A DNA stretch of 64,000 nucleotides from assembly GCA_031366005.1 (NCBI GenBank), contig JANLZB010000097.1:1-64000 (forward strand), written 5' to 3'. The position numbers and the translations under genes are program-made. The notes under the pieces were generated by a model. The model saw only the letters and a program-made list of their open reading frames with translations, did no database searches and had not been told where the DNA came from. Of this stretch, positions 9,556 to 17,794 are shown in pieces. The DNA comes from JANLUX01 sp031366005. Lineage in GTDB: Bacteria > Bacteroidota > Bacteroidia > AKYH767-A > OLB10. Numbering within the stretch: the stretch's first letter is position 1; each line of letters opens with the position of its first letter.

Positions 9556-12500
9556 TCAGTAAGCTAAGACACTTCCAAGCCATCTCTCGACTTCTTCCAC
9601 TTTCATATTTTTCCTTTTTGCATAATCCTCCACCTGGTCTTTTTGAATTTTACCAACAGAAAAATAATGTGCATCAGGATTTGCAAAATATAAACCGCTT
9701 ACTGCGGCAGTAGGCACCATTGCTAAACTCTCCGTTAAAATTATTCCAGTGTTTTTTTCAACATCTAATAATTTCCATAAAGTAATTTTTTCAGTATGAT
9801 CCGGTTGTGCAGGATAACCGGGTGCGGGACGGATGCCCTGGTATTTTTCTTTGATCATTTCTTCACGACTGAGGTTTTCATCTTTTGCATAGCCCCATAT
9901 TTCTGTTCGCACTTTTTTGTGAAGTAATTCAGCAAAGGCCTCCGCTAAACGGTCAGCCAAAGCTTTGAGCATGATGGAAGAATAATCGTCAAGGTCTTTT
10001 TCAAATTTTTCAAGCTGTTTTTCAATGCCGAAGCCGGTGGATAAGGCAAAGGCACCGATGAAATCCTCACCCCATCCCTCTCCAAAGGAGAGGGAGCCGT
10101 CTCCGATGGTTTTTTGGTTTGAAAATGAAGTGTCAGAATATTCTGCCTTGAAATTTATTTTGATTCTATTGTCTATTTCTTTTTTTATTTTGATGAGTAC
10201 TGATTCTGTATTATTAATTACTTCATCGTTTGAAAATCTTATTACTTCAAAACCGTTTTTGTTTAACTCAATTGTTCTGCTTTCATCATAATCTTTTTGC
10301 AAATCATGAATATCACCATCAACTTCAACAATTACTTTTTTTTCGAGACACACAAAATCTGCAATAAAAATATCTATTGGATGCTGTCTTCTAAACTTCA
10401 CACCTAATTTTTTATTACGTAATCGTTGCCAAAGTTTGTCTTCAGCTTTCGTTGGTTGGTTTCGCATTTCCTTCCCTCTTTCCAAAAGTTGCGCTGCATA
10501 TTTTGAGTCACCGGTTAAATATAACGGAGCGGTATTATTTTTTTTATCCATTAAATTTGAATCGGAGAATGCTCCCCTCTCCTTTGGAGAGGGGCTGGGG
10601 GTGAGGACTCTTGGTTTCACAAAATCCGCCAATGCAATATTCCTTTGCCCTTCCGCTCTTTGTGTTTGTTGCCTTATCGTAAAAAAAGTTGCAACTTTAT
10701 TTTTACCCGACTCATCATACACTTCAATATCATCTTTCACAGCATTTGCAGGAAAAATTCCAATCACTGCTTTTGCTGTCAGCCATTTTTCTTTGATTAT
10801 TTTCTGAAGCATTTCCTGTGCCTCATCAAATAATTTTTTTGCTTCTGCTCCGCGTTCTTTATCATCAAAAATTTTAGGATAGCTTCCTTTCATTTCCCAT
10901 GCAATAAAGAAAGGTGTCCAGTCAATGTATTCTGCAATTTCTTCCAGTGGATAATCTTCAAAAACTTTTGTCCCAATAAAATTTGGTTTTGAAACTACAT
11001 CACTCTCCTTTGAAGAGGGGCTGGGGGTGAGGATAAATTTATTTTCACGTGCTGCATTAATGGTGATAAACTTATGTTGCTCTCTATCTTTTAGATGATA
11101 ACCACGAACGCGTTCATACTCTTCTTTAATGCTTTGTACAAAATTAGCTTTTCCATCTTTTGACAGAAGACTGCTTACAACAGGCACACTTCGTGAAGCA
11201 TCATTAACATGAATGACAGGATACTTGTAATGCGGTTCAATTTTTACTGCGGTGTGAACTTTAGAAGTTGTTGCTCCACCAATTAGTAATGGAATAGTAA
11301 AACCTTCACGTGTCATTTCTTTTGCAACATGAACCATTTCATCAAGCGATGGAGTAATCAATCCGCTTAAACCAATCACATCCACTTGTTCTTCTTTTGC
11401 TTTTGCAAGAATTTTATCAGCCGAAACCATCACACCCATGTCAACAATATCATAGCCGTTGCAAGCCATTACTACGCCAACAATATTTTTTCCGATGTCA
11501 TGTACATCACCTTTAACAGTTGCGAGTAAAACTTTTCCATTTTTACTGCCAACCACTTTTTCTTTTTCAAGATAAGGTTGCAAATAAGCAACTGCTTTTT
11601 TCATCACACGTGCACTCTTCACCACTTGTGGTAAAAACATTTTCCCTGCTCCAAATAAATCTCCAACCACATTCATTCCAACCATCAACGGACCTTCAAT
11701 AATGTGCAACGGTTTTTCATATTTGTTACGCGCTTCTTCGATATCTGTCTCAATAAAATCTGTAATTCCTTTTACTAGCGAATGTGAAATGCGATCTTCA
11801 ACTGAATTCTTTCTCCATTCCTCATCCTTTACTTCTTTTTCTTTTCCTCCACCTTTTACTTTTTCTGCATGATTAATTAAACGTTCTGTCGCATCATCTC
11901 TTCTATCAAGCAAAACATCTTCTACCAATTCCAATAATTCTTTTTCTATTTCATCATACACGATCAGTTGTGATGGATTTACAATGCCCATATCCATTCC
12001 ATGTTTTATTCCATGATAAAGAAATGCTGCATGAATCGCTTCGCGCACATGATCATTACCACGAAATGAAAATGAAACATTACTTACACCACCGCTGATT
12101 TTTGCATGAGGTAAATTTTCTTTGATCCATTTTGTTGCTTCGAAATAACTGATCGCGTTTTTGCGATGTTCTTCCATTCCTGTTGCAACAGGAAAAATAT
12201 TCGGATCGAAAATGATGTCTTGTGGCGGGAAATTTATTTTGTTGACAAGAATATTGTATGCACGTTTTGCAATTTCAATTCTGCGTGGAGTGGTGTCAGC
12301 TTGTCCCTGTTCATCAAACAACATCACGATTACAGCTACTCCATATTTCTTAACTGTTTTCGCTTCGCGGATAAATTGTTCTTCTCCACCTTTCAATGAA
12401 ATAGAATTTTCAATTGATTTTCCCTGCGTGCATTTTAATCCTGATTCAATCGCTTCAAATTTTGATGAGTCAAGCATAACAGGCACACGCGAAATATCAG

Positions 12501-13773
12501 GTTCACTTGCAATGAGATTTAAAAATTTTGTCATTGCATAATTGGCATCCAACATTCCTTCATCCATGTTGATGTCAATTGCCTGCGCACCGCCTTCCAC
12601 CTGTTCGCGTGCAACACTTAATGCTTCTTCATATTTTTCTTCTTTAATCAAACGAAGAAATTTTTTCGATCCTGTCACATTTGTTCTCTCCCCAACATTC
12701 ATAAAATTAGAATCAGGACGATAGGTGACAGCCTCCAATCCACTCAGTCTTAAATAAGGTTCAATGGTTGGAATTTTTCTTGGCGGAGTTTTGCGTGCAT
12801 GTGCTGCAATATGTTTGATGTGTTCAGGAGTAGTACCGCAACAGCCGCCAACAATATTTACAAAACCACTTTTTAAAAAATCATCCACCTGCACACACAT
12901 CTGCTCAGGTGTTTCATCATACTCGCCAAATTGATTTGGCAAACCAGCATTCGGATAACATGAAATATAAAACGGTGATTTCTCACTTAACTCTTCCAGG
13001 TAAGGACGCATTTCTTTCGCGCCAAGCGCACAGTTTAATCCAATGCTCAGCAAATCAACATGCGAAACAGAATTTAAAAAAGCTTCTACAGTTTGTCCAC
13101 TCAAAGTTCTTCCGCTTGCATCGGTAATAGTTCCGCTCACCATAATCGGAAGTAAAATATTTTTTTCTTCCAACACTGTTTGAATGGCAAACAATGCTGC
13201 CTTCGCATTCAGCGTATCAAAAATTGTTTCCACCAAAAGCAAATCAACACCTCCATCAATCAATCCGCGAACTTGCTCTGTGTATGCATCTACAACTTCA
13301 TCAAAAGTTACTGCACGATAACCGGGATCACTAACTTTTGGAGAAAGGGACAAAGTTCTGTTCGTGGGTCCTAAAGCTCCCGCAACGAATTTAGTTCCAG
13401 ATTCAGTCTTGAACTTTGAACTTTGAACTTTGAATTCTTCAACTGCTTGTTTCGCAATGCGTGCAGCTTCAAAATTTATTTCATATGCCAACTCTTCCAT
13501 GTGATAATCAGCTAATGAAATTTTCTGTGCATTGAAAGTGTTGGTCTCAATAATATCAGCACCAGCATTCAAATATTCTAAGTGAATTGCTTTAATGATT
13601 TGAGGTTGTGTTAAAACCAGCAAATCATTATTGCCTTTCAGGTCACTTTTCCAATCTTTGAAACGTTCACCACGATAACCACTTTCATCAAGCTTATATC
13701 GTTGAATCATGGTACCCATGGCACCATCAATCACGAGCACACGTTTTTCTAATTCTTTTTTTATTTCACTCAT
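9556..13773 (-). CDS. metH: Cobalamin-dependent methionine synthase with an in-frame DUF559 nuclease insertion
   Basis: 1,405 residues against about 1,225 in the family. It transfers a methyl group from methyltetrahydrofolate via cobalamin to homocysteine. Domains in order: homocysteine-binding (about 1-340, zinc cysteines in GLNCALG and GGCCGTTPEH), pterin-binding (from NVGERTNVTGS), B12 cap and B12-binding (KGDVHDIGKN, with H758 matching the cobalt-ligating His), and AdoMet activation domain (VFEDYPLEE to RPAPGYPAQPDHTEK). Residues about 1055-1236 are foreign: LTPSPSPKERG, a DUF559 domain, then SLSFGEGWGE. They separate LADFVKP from FIGAFALSTGFGIE, which adjoin in homologues. Removing them gives about 1,223 residues, the normal length. 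A second insert-like peptide, LTPSPSSKES, sits at about 914-924. It is preceded by a SAM-I riboswitch. I expect the enzyme to be functional because all catalytic motifs and the frame are kept, but this is not proven. Confidence 0.95.
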   Translation of the reverse strand: MSEIKKELEKRVLVIDGAMGTMIQRYKLDESGYRGERFKDWKSDLKGNNDLLVLTQPQIIKAIHLEYLNAGADIIETNTFNAQKISLADYHMEELAYEINFEAARIAKQAVEEFKVQSSKFKTESGTKFVAGALGPTNRTLSLSPKVSDPGYRAVTFDEVVDAYTEQVRGLIDGGVDLLLVETIFDTLNAKAALFAIQTVLEEKNILLPIMVSGTITDASGRTLSGQTVEAFLNSVSHVDLLSIGLNCALGAKEMRPYLEELSEKSPFYISCYPNAGLPNQFGEYDETPEQMCVQVDDFLKSGFVNIVGGCCGTTPEHIKHIAAHARKTPPRKIPTIEPYLRLSGLEAVTYRPDSNFMNVGERTNVTGSKKFLRLIKEEKYEEALSVAREQVEGGAQAIDINMDEGMLDANYAMTKFLNLIASEPDISRVPVMLDSSKFEAIESGLKCTQGKSIENSISLKGGEEQFIREAKTVKKYGVAVIVMLFDEQGQADTTPRRIEIAKRAYNILVNKINFPPQDIIFDPNIFPVATGMEEHRKNAISYFEATKWIKENLPHAKISGGVSNVSFSFRGNDHVREAIHAAFLYHGIKHGMDMGIVNPSQLIVYDEIEKELLELVEDVLLDRRDDATERLINHAEKVKGGGKEKEVKDEEWRKNSVEDRISHSLVKGITDFIETDIEEARNKYEKPLHIIEGPLMVGMNVVGDLFGAGKMFLPQVVKSARVMKKAVAYLQPYLEKEKVVGSKNGKVLLATVKGDVHDIGKNIVGVVMACNGYDIVDMGVMVSADKILAKAKEEQVDVIGLSGLITPSLDEMVHVAKEMTREGFTIPLLIGGATTSKVHTAVKIEPHYKYPVIHVNDASRSVPVVSSLLSKDGKANFVQSIKEEYERVRGYHLKDREQHKFITINAARENKFILTPSPSSKESDVVSKPNFIGTKVFEDYPLEEIAEYIDWTPFFIAWEMKGSYPKIFDDKERGAEAKKLFDEAQEMLQKIIKEKWLTAKAVIGIFPANAVKDDIEVYDESGKNKVATFFTIRQQTQRAEGQRNIALADFVKPRVLTPSPSPKERGAFSDSNLMDKKNNTAPLYLTGDSKYAAQLLERGKEMRNQPTKAEDKLWQRLRNKKLGVKFRRQHPIDIFIADFVCLEKKVIVEVDGDIHDLQKDYDESRTIELNKNGFEVIRFSNDEVINNTESVLIKIKKEIDNRIKINFKAEYSDTSFSNQKTIGDGSLSFGEGWGEDFIGAFALSTGFGIEKQLEKFEKDLDDYSSIMLKALADRLAEAFAELLHKKVRTEIWGYAKDENLSREEMIKEKYQGIRPAPGYPAQPDHTEKITLWKLLDVEKNTGIILTESLAMVPTAAVSGLYFANPDAHYFSVGKIQKDQVEDYAKRKNMKVEEVERWLGSVLAY
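10064..10107. repeat. Palindromic repeat, left inverted end of the metH element
   Basis: It contains a perfect 8-bp stem with an AAA loop at 10076-10094 (CCCTCTCC/GGAGAGGG), preceded by TCCTCACCCC and followed by GTCTCCGAT. In the metH frame it reads IGDGSLSFGEGWGED. It is nearly identical, in opposite orientation, to the copy at 10561-10607. Confidence 0.85.
10561..10607. repeat. Palindromic repeat, right inverted end of the metH element
   Basis: A perfect 9-bp stem with a TTT loop at 10574-10594 (CCCCTCTCC/GGAGAGGGG), followed by CTGGGGGTGAGGA. In the metH frame it reads LTPSPSPKERGAFSDS. It is the inverted partner of 10064-10107. Confidence 0.85.
11001..11033. repeat. Single decayed palindromic repeat inside metH
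   Basis: Same orientation as the copy at 10561-10607, with the arms partly mutated (CACTCTCCTTTGAAGAGGGG) but the flank CTGGGGGTGAGGA intact. In metH it encodes LTPSPSSKESD in the linker between the B12-binding and AdoMet domains, where homologues have a variable proline-rich stretch. No inverted partner or nuclease is present here. Confidence 0.75.
13409..13434. repeat. Octamer tandem repeat inside metH
   Basis: Just over three copies of TGAACTTT (period 8) on the plus strand. In metH (minus strand) this reads FKVQSSKFKT, in the variable loop before FVAGALGPTN of the homocysteine domain. The period is not a multiple of three, yet the frame is kept. Confidence 0.7.
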
Positions 13774-13798
13774 ATTATTATTTCATTTTAAGTCAAAA

Positions 13799-13832
13799 AA
13801 AAATCTCTTCTGCCTGAGCCGAAGAGATTTTT
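13799..13832 (-). terminator. Riboswitch expression platform: intrinsic terminator of the metH leader
   Basis: A 12-bp stem (AAAAATCTCTTC/GAAGAGATTTTT) with a 10-nt loop is followed on the minus strand by an unbroken U tract, 26 nt before the metH ATG. The upstream segment 13848-13862, which includes the end of the P1 3' arm, can instead pair with the terminator 5' arm and loop (AGCCG with CGGCT, and AGATTT with AAATCT), giving an antiterminator that excludes P1. This predicts transcription-termination control. Confidence 0.9.
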
Positions 13833-13860
13833 ATAATGTTTTGTTTCAAATCTAATCCGG

Positions 13861-13999
13861 CTTATCTGTTCCCCTGTTAAGTGGGATTGGAATTAGCACC
13901 TTTTGATTTATCAATTAACTTAATCAACGATTAATTTAATTGTTCAACCAAAGGTTGCCAAGGTTTCACAGGGCCAGTCCCTCCACCTTTCTTGATAAG
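13861..13999 (-). promoter_or_regulatory. SAM-I (S-box) riboswitch aptamer upstream of metH
   Basis: On the minus strand the conserved S-box core is visible: P1 5' arm CTTATC (13994-13999), AAGGTGGAGGGACTGG, CCCTGTGAAACCTTGGCAACC, later AAGGTGCTAATTCC, and GGGGAACAGATAAG closing P1 (13861-13866). A variable A/T-rich P3/P4 region lies between. The aptamer binds S-adenosylmethionine. With the terminator at 13799-13832 it should shut off metH when SAM is high. The 389-bp gap 13774-14162 is otherwise occupied by the metH and ompA-like promoters. Confidence 0.96.
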
Positions 14000-14038
14000 C
14001 AATTCCACTTTTGCAAGTGGTTATTAAAGAACGCAGGG

Positions 14039-14046
14039 CAAATATA
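14039..14046 (-). promoter_or_regulatory. -7 box of the metH/riboswitch promoter
   Basis: TATATTTG on the minus strand, an exact match to the Bacteroidota TAnnTTTG box, followed by CCC. It lies about 40 nt before the aptamer. No clear -33 TTG is present. Confidence 0.5.
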
Positions 14047-14112
14047 ATCAATACCTGATAAATTTTATATCATAAACTTTATGAATAAATGATAGAATTC
14101 CACCTATCCTTT

Positions 14113-14120
14113 TACTTTTG
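14113..14120 (+). promoter_or_regulatory. -7 box upstream of the OmpA/TSP3 gene
   Basis: TACTTTTG followed by CGCAC, an exact TAnnTTTG match. Transcription would start near 14127, which favours the ATG at 14163 over the upstream in-frame ATG at 14118. Confidence 0.45.
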
Positions 14121-14162
14121 CGCACGCTATTAACTCGGGCTTCCCTCTCAAAAAAACAAAAG

Positions 14163-15617
14163 ATGAAAAAAATATTATTAATGCTTGCAATTCTGATTTC
14201 TAACTTTAGCCTATACGCGCAAAATAAAAATGCTGTTAACAGCATTGGAATAATAGCTGGGCTTACTCAATACAACGGAGATATGGGTCAGGGGTTTTAT
14301 CATGGAACCACAAAAGCATTTGGAGGTCTCGGTTATTCAAGATACATAAACGGTCATTTTGATTTTGTTTTTAATGCAACAATAGGCCGCTGGGGATATG
14401 AAGAAGAAAAGAAAAGAAAATTTGACACACGAATGATGCAGGCAAATATTCACTTTCGTGTGAAGTTGATCAATAGCGATGAGCATAAATTAGTGCCTTA
14501 TATTTTTGCCGGAGCAGGCATTGCAGATTACTCTGACTATTCTTTAAAAACTGCTACAGATGTAAAAATTGATAATCCTGATGGAAACGGAACCGATGTT
14601 TTTATTCCTTATGGATTAGGATTGCAATTTCAGCTCACAGAAAAATTTAATTTATCCTTTCAGGAAACATTTGGTTACACTGATCATGATACTCGTGATG
14701 GAGAAGAACGTCAGAATAATGAAAGTTTTTTATTACATACAATTGGCTTTAGTTTCAACTTTGGCGGAGAAAAAGATGCTGATAAGGATGGTGTAAAAGA
14801 CAGTAAAGACAATTGCCCGAACACACCTGTTGGAATAAAGGTGGATGAAAAAGGTTGCCCATTGGATAAAGATGGAGACCTCGTTTATGATTACCAGGAT
14901 TCATGCAAAGAAGTGAAAGGAAGTATTGCTCTTCACGGTTGCCCGGATAAGGACGGAGATGGCATTGGTGATAAAGAAGATAAATGTCCTGATGAAGCAG
15001 GTCCTGTAGCTACCAATGGTTGCCCTGACAAAGATGGTGATGGTGTAGTAGATAACCAGGATCATTGTCCTGATGTTAAAGGTTCTCAGGTAAACAATGG
15101 ATGTCCTGATAGGGATGAAGACGGTGTAGCGGATGTGGATGATAGTTGCCCTGATCAAAAAGGTACTGAATTAATGCATGGTTGTGCTGATACAGATGGT
15201 GATGGAATTGCTGACAATACAGATAAATGTCCTGATGAAAAAGGACTGGCAAGCAATAACGGATGTCCTGAAATAAAAGCCAACACACAATTTGGTAGTT
15301 TATTATTTGAGACAGCCAGGTTCAATATTAAGCCATCACATTATTCTACATTAAATAAAGTGGTAAAAATTTTAAAAGAAAATCCTTCTTACAAATTAAA
15401 AATTGAAGGTCATACAGATAATAAAGGTAAGGATGATATAAATGTTTCGATCTCTCAAAAAAGAGCAGATGCTGCAATGAATTATTTAAGTAAAAAAGGA
15501 ATTGATTCACGCAGGATGGAAGCGAAAGGATTTGGAAATACTCAACCTATAGAAAGTAACGATACTGAAACAGGTAGGGCTAAGAACAGAAGAGTAGAAT
15601 TAAAAGTTATTCAGTAA
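14163..15617 (+). CDS. OmpA-family outer-membrane protein with TSP3 calcium repeats
   Basis: 484 residues from the ATG at 14163, which gives a clean signal peptide (MKKILLMLAILISNFSLYAQ). A beta-barrel region (about 25-205) is followed by five or six thrombospondin type-3 repeats (about 210-375, DxDGDGVxDxxDxCPDxxG), which bind calcium. The C-terminal OmpA domain (about 380-484) has KIEGHTDNKG and NRRVELKV, which grip peptidoglycan. It is inferred to anchor the outer membrane to the cell wall. The in-frame ATG at 14118 overlaps the putative -7 box and is rejected. Confidence 0.92.
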   Translation: MKKILLMLAILISNFSLYAQNKNAVNSIGIIAGLTQYNGDMGQGFYHGTTKAFGGLGYSRYINGHFDFVFNATIGRWGYEEEKKRKFDTRMMQANIHFRVKLINSDEHKLVPYIFAGAGIADYSDYSLKTATDVKIDNPDGNGTDVFIPYGLGLQFQLTEKFNLSFQETFGYTDHDTRDGEERQNNESFLLHTIGFSFNFGGEKDADKDGVKDSKDNCPNTPVGIKVDEKGCPLDKDGDLVYDYQDSCKEVKGSIALHGCPDKDGDGIGDKEDKCPDEAGPVATNGCPDKDGDGVVDNQDHCPDVKGSQVNNGCPDRDEDGVADVDDSCPDQKGTELMHGCADTDGDGIADNTDKCPDEKGLASNNGCPEIKANTQFGSLLFETARFNIKPSHYSTLNKVVKILKENPSYKLKIEGHTDNKGKDDINVSISQKRADAAMNYLSKKGIDSRRMEAKGFGNTQPIESNDTETGRAKNRRVELKVIQ

Positions 15618-15676
15618 TAAAATCTGCTTTACAGAAAAAACAATTTTCATAAAAATATATTTCAGTATTCCATTTC

Positions 15677-17773
15677 ATGAAAAAGATAATACTACTAAGC
15701 ATATTTAGTTTGGCATTTGCTCCCCTCAATGCACAAAACACACTCACGCCCGAAACACTTTGGAAATTAGGTCGCGTTTCAGAGGCAGGTATTTCACCCG
15801 ATGGTAAAATGGTGATTTATAACATTCGCAACTTTAATGTTGCCGAAAACAAAGGGTTAAGTGATGTGTATATTCTCTCGCTTACTTCTACCGGTGATGT
15901 TATAGAAGCAAAAAGTCTTATTAATAAAAATGCTGATAAAATAAATGCGACTGGTGATATGACGAACGCCCGCTGGCGCCCTGACGGAAAAAAAGTAGGT
16001 TTTATAATTGCAGATGCTAATGGTGAGAGTCAATTGTTTGAAGTAGCAACTGATGGCAGCGGAAAAACACAGATAACATTTGTAAAAGGAGGAATCAGCA
16101 ATTTCGGTTATTCACAAACAATGGATAACATCTGGTACACAGCCGATGTTAAATTAGATCAGAAGCCAAGTGAAATTTATCCTGATCTGCCAAAAACAAG
16201 TGAGGCGCGTGTTATTGATGGATTGATGTACCGTCACTGGAACACATGGCATGACTACGCTTACAGTCATCTTTTTGTTGCTACATACACTGATGGTAAA
16301 ACTGGTCTTGCAAAAGATCTTATGCCAAATGAAAAATATGATACTCCATTACAACCATTTGGAGGTGATGAGCAAATCACATTCTCACCTGACGGAAAAA
16401 AATTAGCATACACCTGTAAAAAAGAAAGCGGAACTGCTGCTGCCGTTAGTACTAACTCTGATATTTATATTTATGATTTAACTACAGGTAAAACCATTGA
16501 TGCTACACAAGGCATGAATGGTTATGATAACAATCCTGTTTTTTCACCTGATGGAAAAAAAATGTTGTGGCTGAGTATGGAAACTCCCGGTTATGAATCA
16601 GACCGAAACCGTTTATTTATAATGGATGTGACAACCGGAGTTAAAAAAGAATTGTTAACCAATTTTGATTTCAGTGTTGACCAAATGGATTGGTCGGGAG
16701 ATAACAAAACTGTTTATTTCATTGCAGGATGGCATGGTACACACCAATTGTTTAGCTATGATACGCAAGCCCGCAATGCAACAGCTCCAAAACAAATTAC
16801 AAATGAACAAGCCGACTACCAGGACTTATCAATTGCTTATGTAAATAATAAACCATTACTGATTGCCTCACGCATGAGTATGGTAATGCCAACAGAAATT
16901 TACAAGGTTGATGCAAATACAGGTTCTGCAACACAAATAACATTTACAAACAAAACCATTTGGGATGCTATAGCAAAACCCAAATGCGAAAAACGAATGG
17001 TTAAAACCTCCGATGGAAAAGACATGCTTGTATGGGTTATCTATCCTCCCGGATTTGACCCCGAAGCATCGGGGAAAAAATATCCGACATTATTATTTTG
17101 CCAGGGTGGTCCGCAAAGTATCGTGAGCCAGGCATTTTCCTATCGCTGGAATTTCAGTTTAATGGCAAGTAACGGATACATTGTAGTTGCACCTAACCGC
17201 AGAGGTTTGCCCTCCTTCGGTGAAGCATGGAACGATCAGATAACGGGCGACTGGGGCGGACAAGCACAGAATGATTTGTTAAGTGCAATTGATGATGTTA
17301 GTAAAGAACCTTACGTTGATAAAAATAAATTAGGTTGTGTGGGAGCCAGCTATGGAGGTTACTCTGTTTACTGGTTAGCAGGTCATCACAACAAACGGTT
17401 CAAAGCATTTATAGCTCATGACGGAGTATTTAATTTAGAAAGCGAATTCGGAAGTACTGAAGAAATGTTTTTTGCCAATCACGATATGGAAGGTCCTTAC
17501 TGGCAATCTCCCAAACCAAAAAGCTACGATGAATTTTCACCGCATAAGTTTGTACAAAACTGGGATACACCGATCCTCATTATCAGTAATGAAAAAGATT
17601 ATCGTGTGCCGGTTACACAGGGAATAGAAGCATTTACAGCAGCCCAGATGCGTGGCATACCAAGCCGTTTTCTTTATTTTCCTGATGAAGGACACTGGGT
17701 GCTCAAACCACAAAACAGTTTGCTCTGGCAACGTACATTTTTTGATTGGCTGAATAAATATGTGAAGCAATAA
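15677..17773 (+). CDS. S9 family prolyl-oligopeptidase-type serine peptidase
   Basis: 698 residues with a signal peptide (about 1-19, ending LNAQ). The N-terminal part is a beta-propeller of WD40-like/TolB-like blades (SPDGKK motifs), and the C-terminal part an alpha/beta hydrolase. The triad is S558 (GASYGGY), D641 (SNEKDYRVP) and H673 (DEGHWV). It is similar to periplasmic dipeptidyl/acylaminoacyl peptidases that clip short peptides. It converges on the zinc-ribbon gene with only 3 bp between the two coding ends. Confidence 0.93.
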   Translation: MKKIILLSIFSLAFAPLNAQNTLTPETLWKLGRVSEAGISPDGKMVIYNIRNFNVAENKGLSDVYILSLTSTGDVIEAKSLINKNADKINATGDMTNARWRPDGKKVGFIIADANGESQLFEVATDGSGKTQITFVKGGISNFGYSQTMDNIWYTADVKLDQKPSEIYPDLPKTSEARVIDGLMYRHWNTWHDYAYSHLFVATYTDGKTGLAKDLMPNEKYDTPLQPFGGDEQITFSPDGKKLAYTCKKESGTAAAVSTNSDIYIYDLTTGKTIDATQGMNGYDNNPVFSPDGKKMLWLSMETPGYESDRNRLFIMDVTTGVKKELLTNFDFSVDQMDWSGDNKTVYFIAGWHGTHQLFSYDTQARNATAPKQITNEQADYQDLSIAYVNNKPLLIASRMSMVMPTEIYKVDANTGSATQITFTNKTIWDAIAKPKCEKRMVKTSDGKDMLVWVIYPPGFDPEASGKKYPTLLFCQGGPQSIVSQAFSYRWNFSLMASNGYIVVAPNRRGLPSFGEAWNDQITGDWGGQAQNDLLSAIDDVSKEPYVDKNKLGCVGASYGGYSVYWLAGHHNKRFKAFIAHDGVFNLESEFGSTEEMFFANHDMEGPYWQSPKPKSYDEFSPHKFVQNWDTPILIISNEKDYRVPVTQGIEAFTAAQMRGIPSRFLYFPDEGHWVLKPQNSLLWQRTFFDWLNKYVKQ

Positions 17774-17794
17774 ATTTTATTTATTGGTTGCTTC
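17764..17794. terminator. Possible shared hairpin at the convergent gene ends
   Basis: An imperfect inverted repeat (GAAGCAA...TTGCTTC with a bulge and an AT-rich top) overlaps the last codons of both the S9 peptidase and the zinc-ribbon gene. The U tract is weak. Confidence 0.35.

Larger units (their letters stand above)
10064..10607 (-). mobile_element. Composite palindromic element carrying a DUF559 nuclease domain, inserted in metH
   Basis: About 544 bp bounded by two inverted copies of one repeat, each reading from outside to inside TCCTCACCCC, then CCCTCTCC-AAA-GGAGAGGG, then TCTCCGAT. Between them, on the metH strand, lies a DUF559 domain (metH residues about 1095-1200), with a possible own start at ATG 10551. 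The domain keeps the Vsr/EDxHD-like pattern: Glu in TKAEDKLW, Asp in FIADFVC, EVDGDIH, then YDESR. All of it is open in the metH frame, with no stop in either repeat. The origin as a mobile unit is inferred from the inverted ends and from partner copies elsewhere in the window. Confidence 0.75.

Noticed and set aside
10064..10607. Intein in metH
   Set aside because: No Cys/Ser at the left junction with intein block A, and no terminal His-Asn before a Cys/Ser/Thr at the right junction. The insert ends are encoded by inverted palindromes instead.
10064..10607. Group I or group II intron with a homing endonuclease
   Set aside because: The segment is a continuous open frame in phase with metH, too short for a group II intron with ORF, and I see no catalytic core such as a domain V hairpin or P7-like pairing.
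10025..10807. Plus-strand ORFs of 88 and 123 codons over the metH insert
   Set aside because: They are antisense to metH; their peptides come from translating the palindrome and the DUF559 region backwards.
14139..14152. Further palindrome fragment (CTTCCCTCTC) before the ompA-like start
   Set aside because: Only about ten bases match and there is no second arm or flank, so chance is the simpler explanation.
14048..14245. Minus-strand ORF of 65 codons over the ompA-like start
   Set aside because: Antisense to a well-supported signal peptide region, no homology, no start context.
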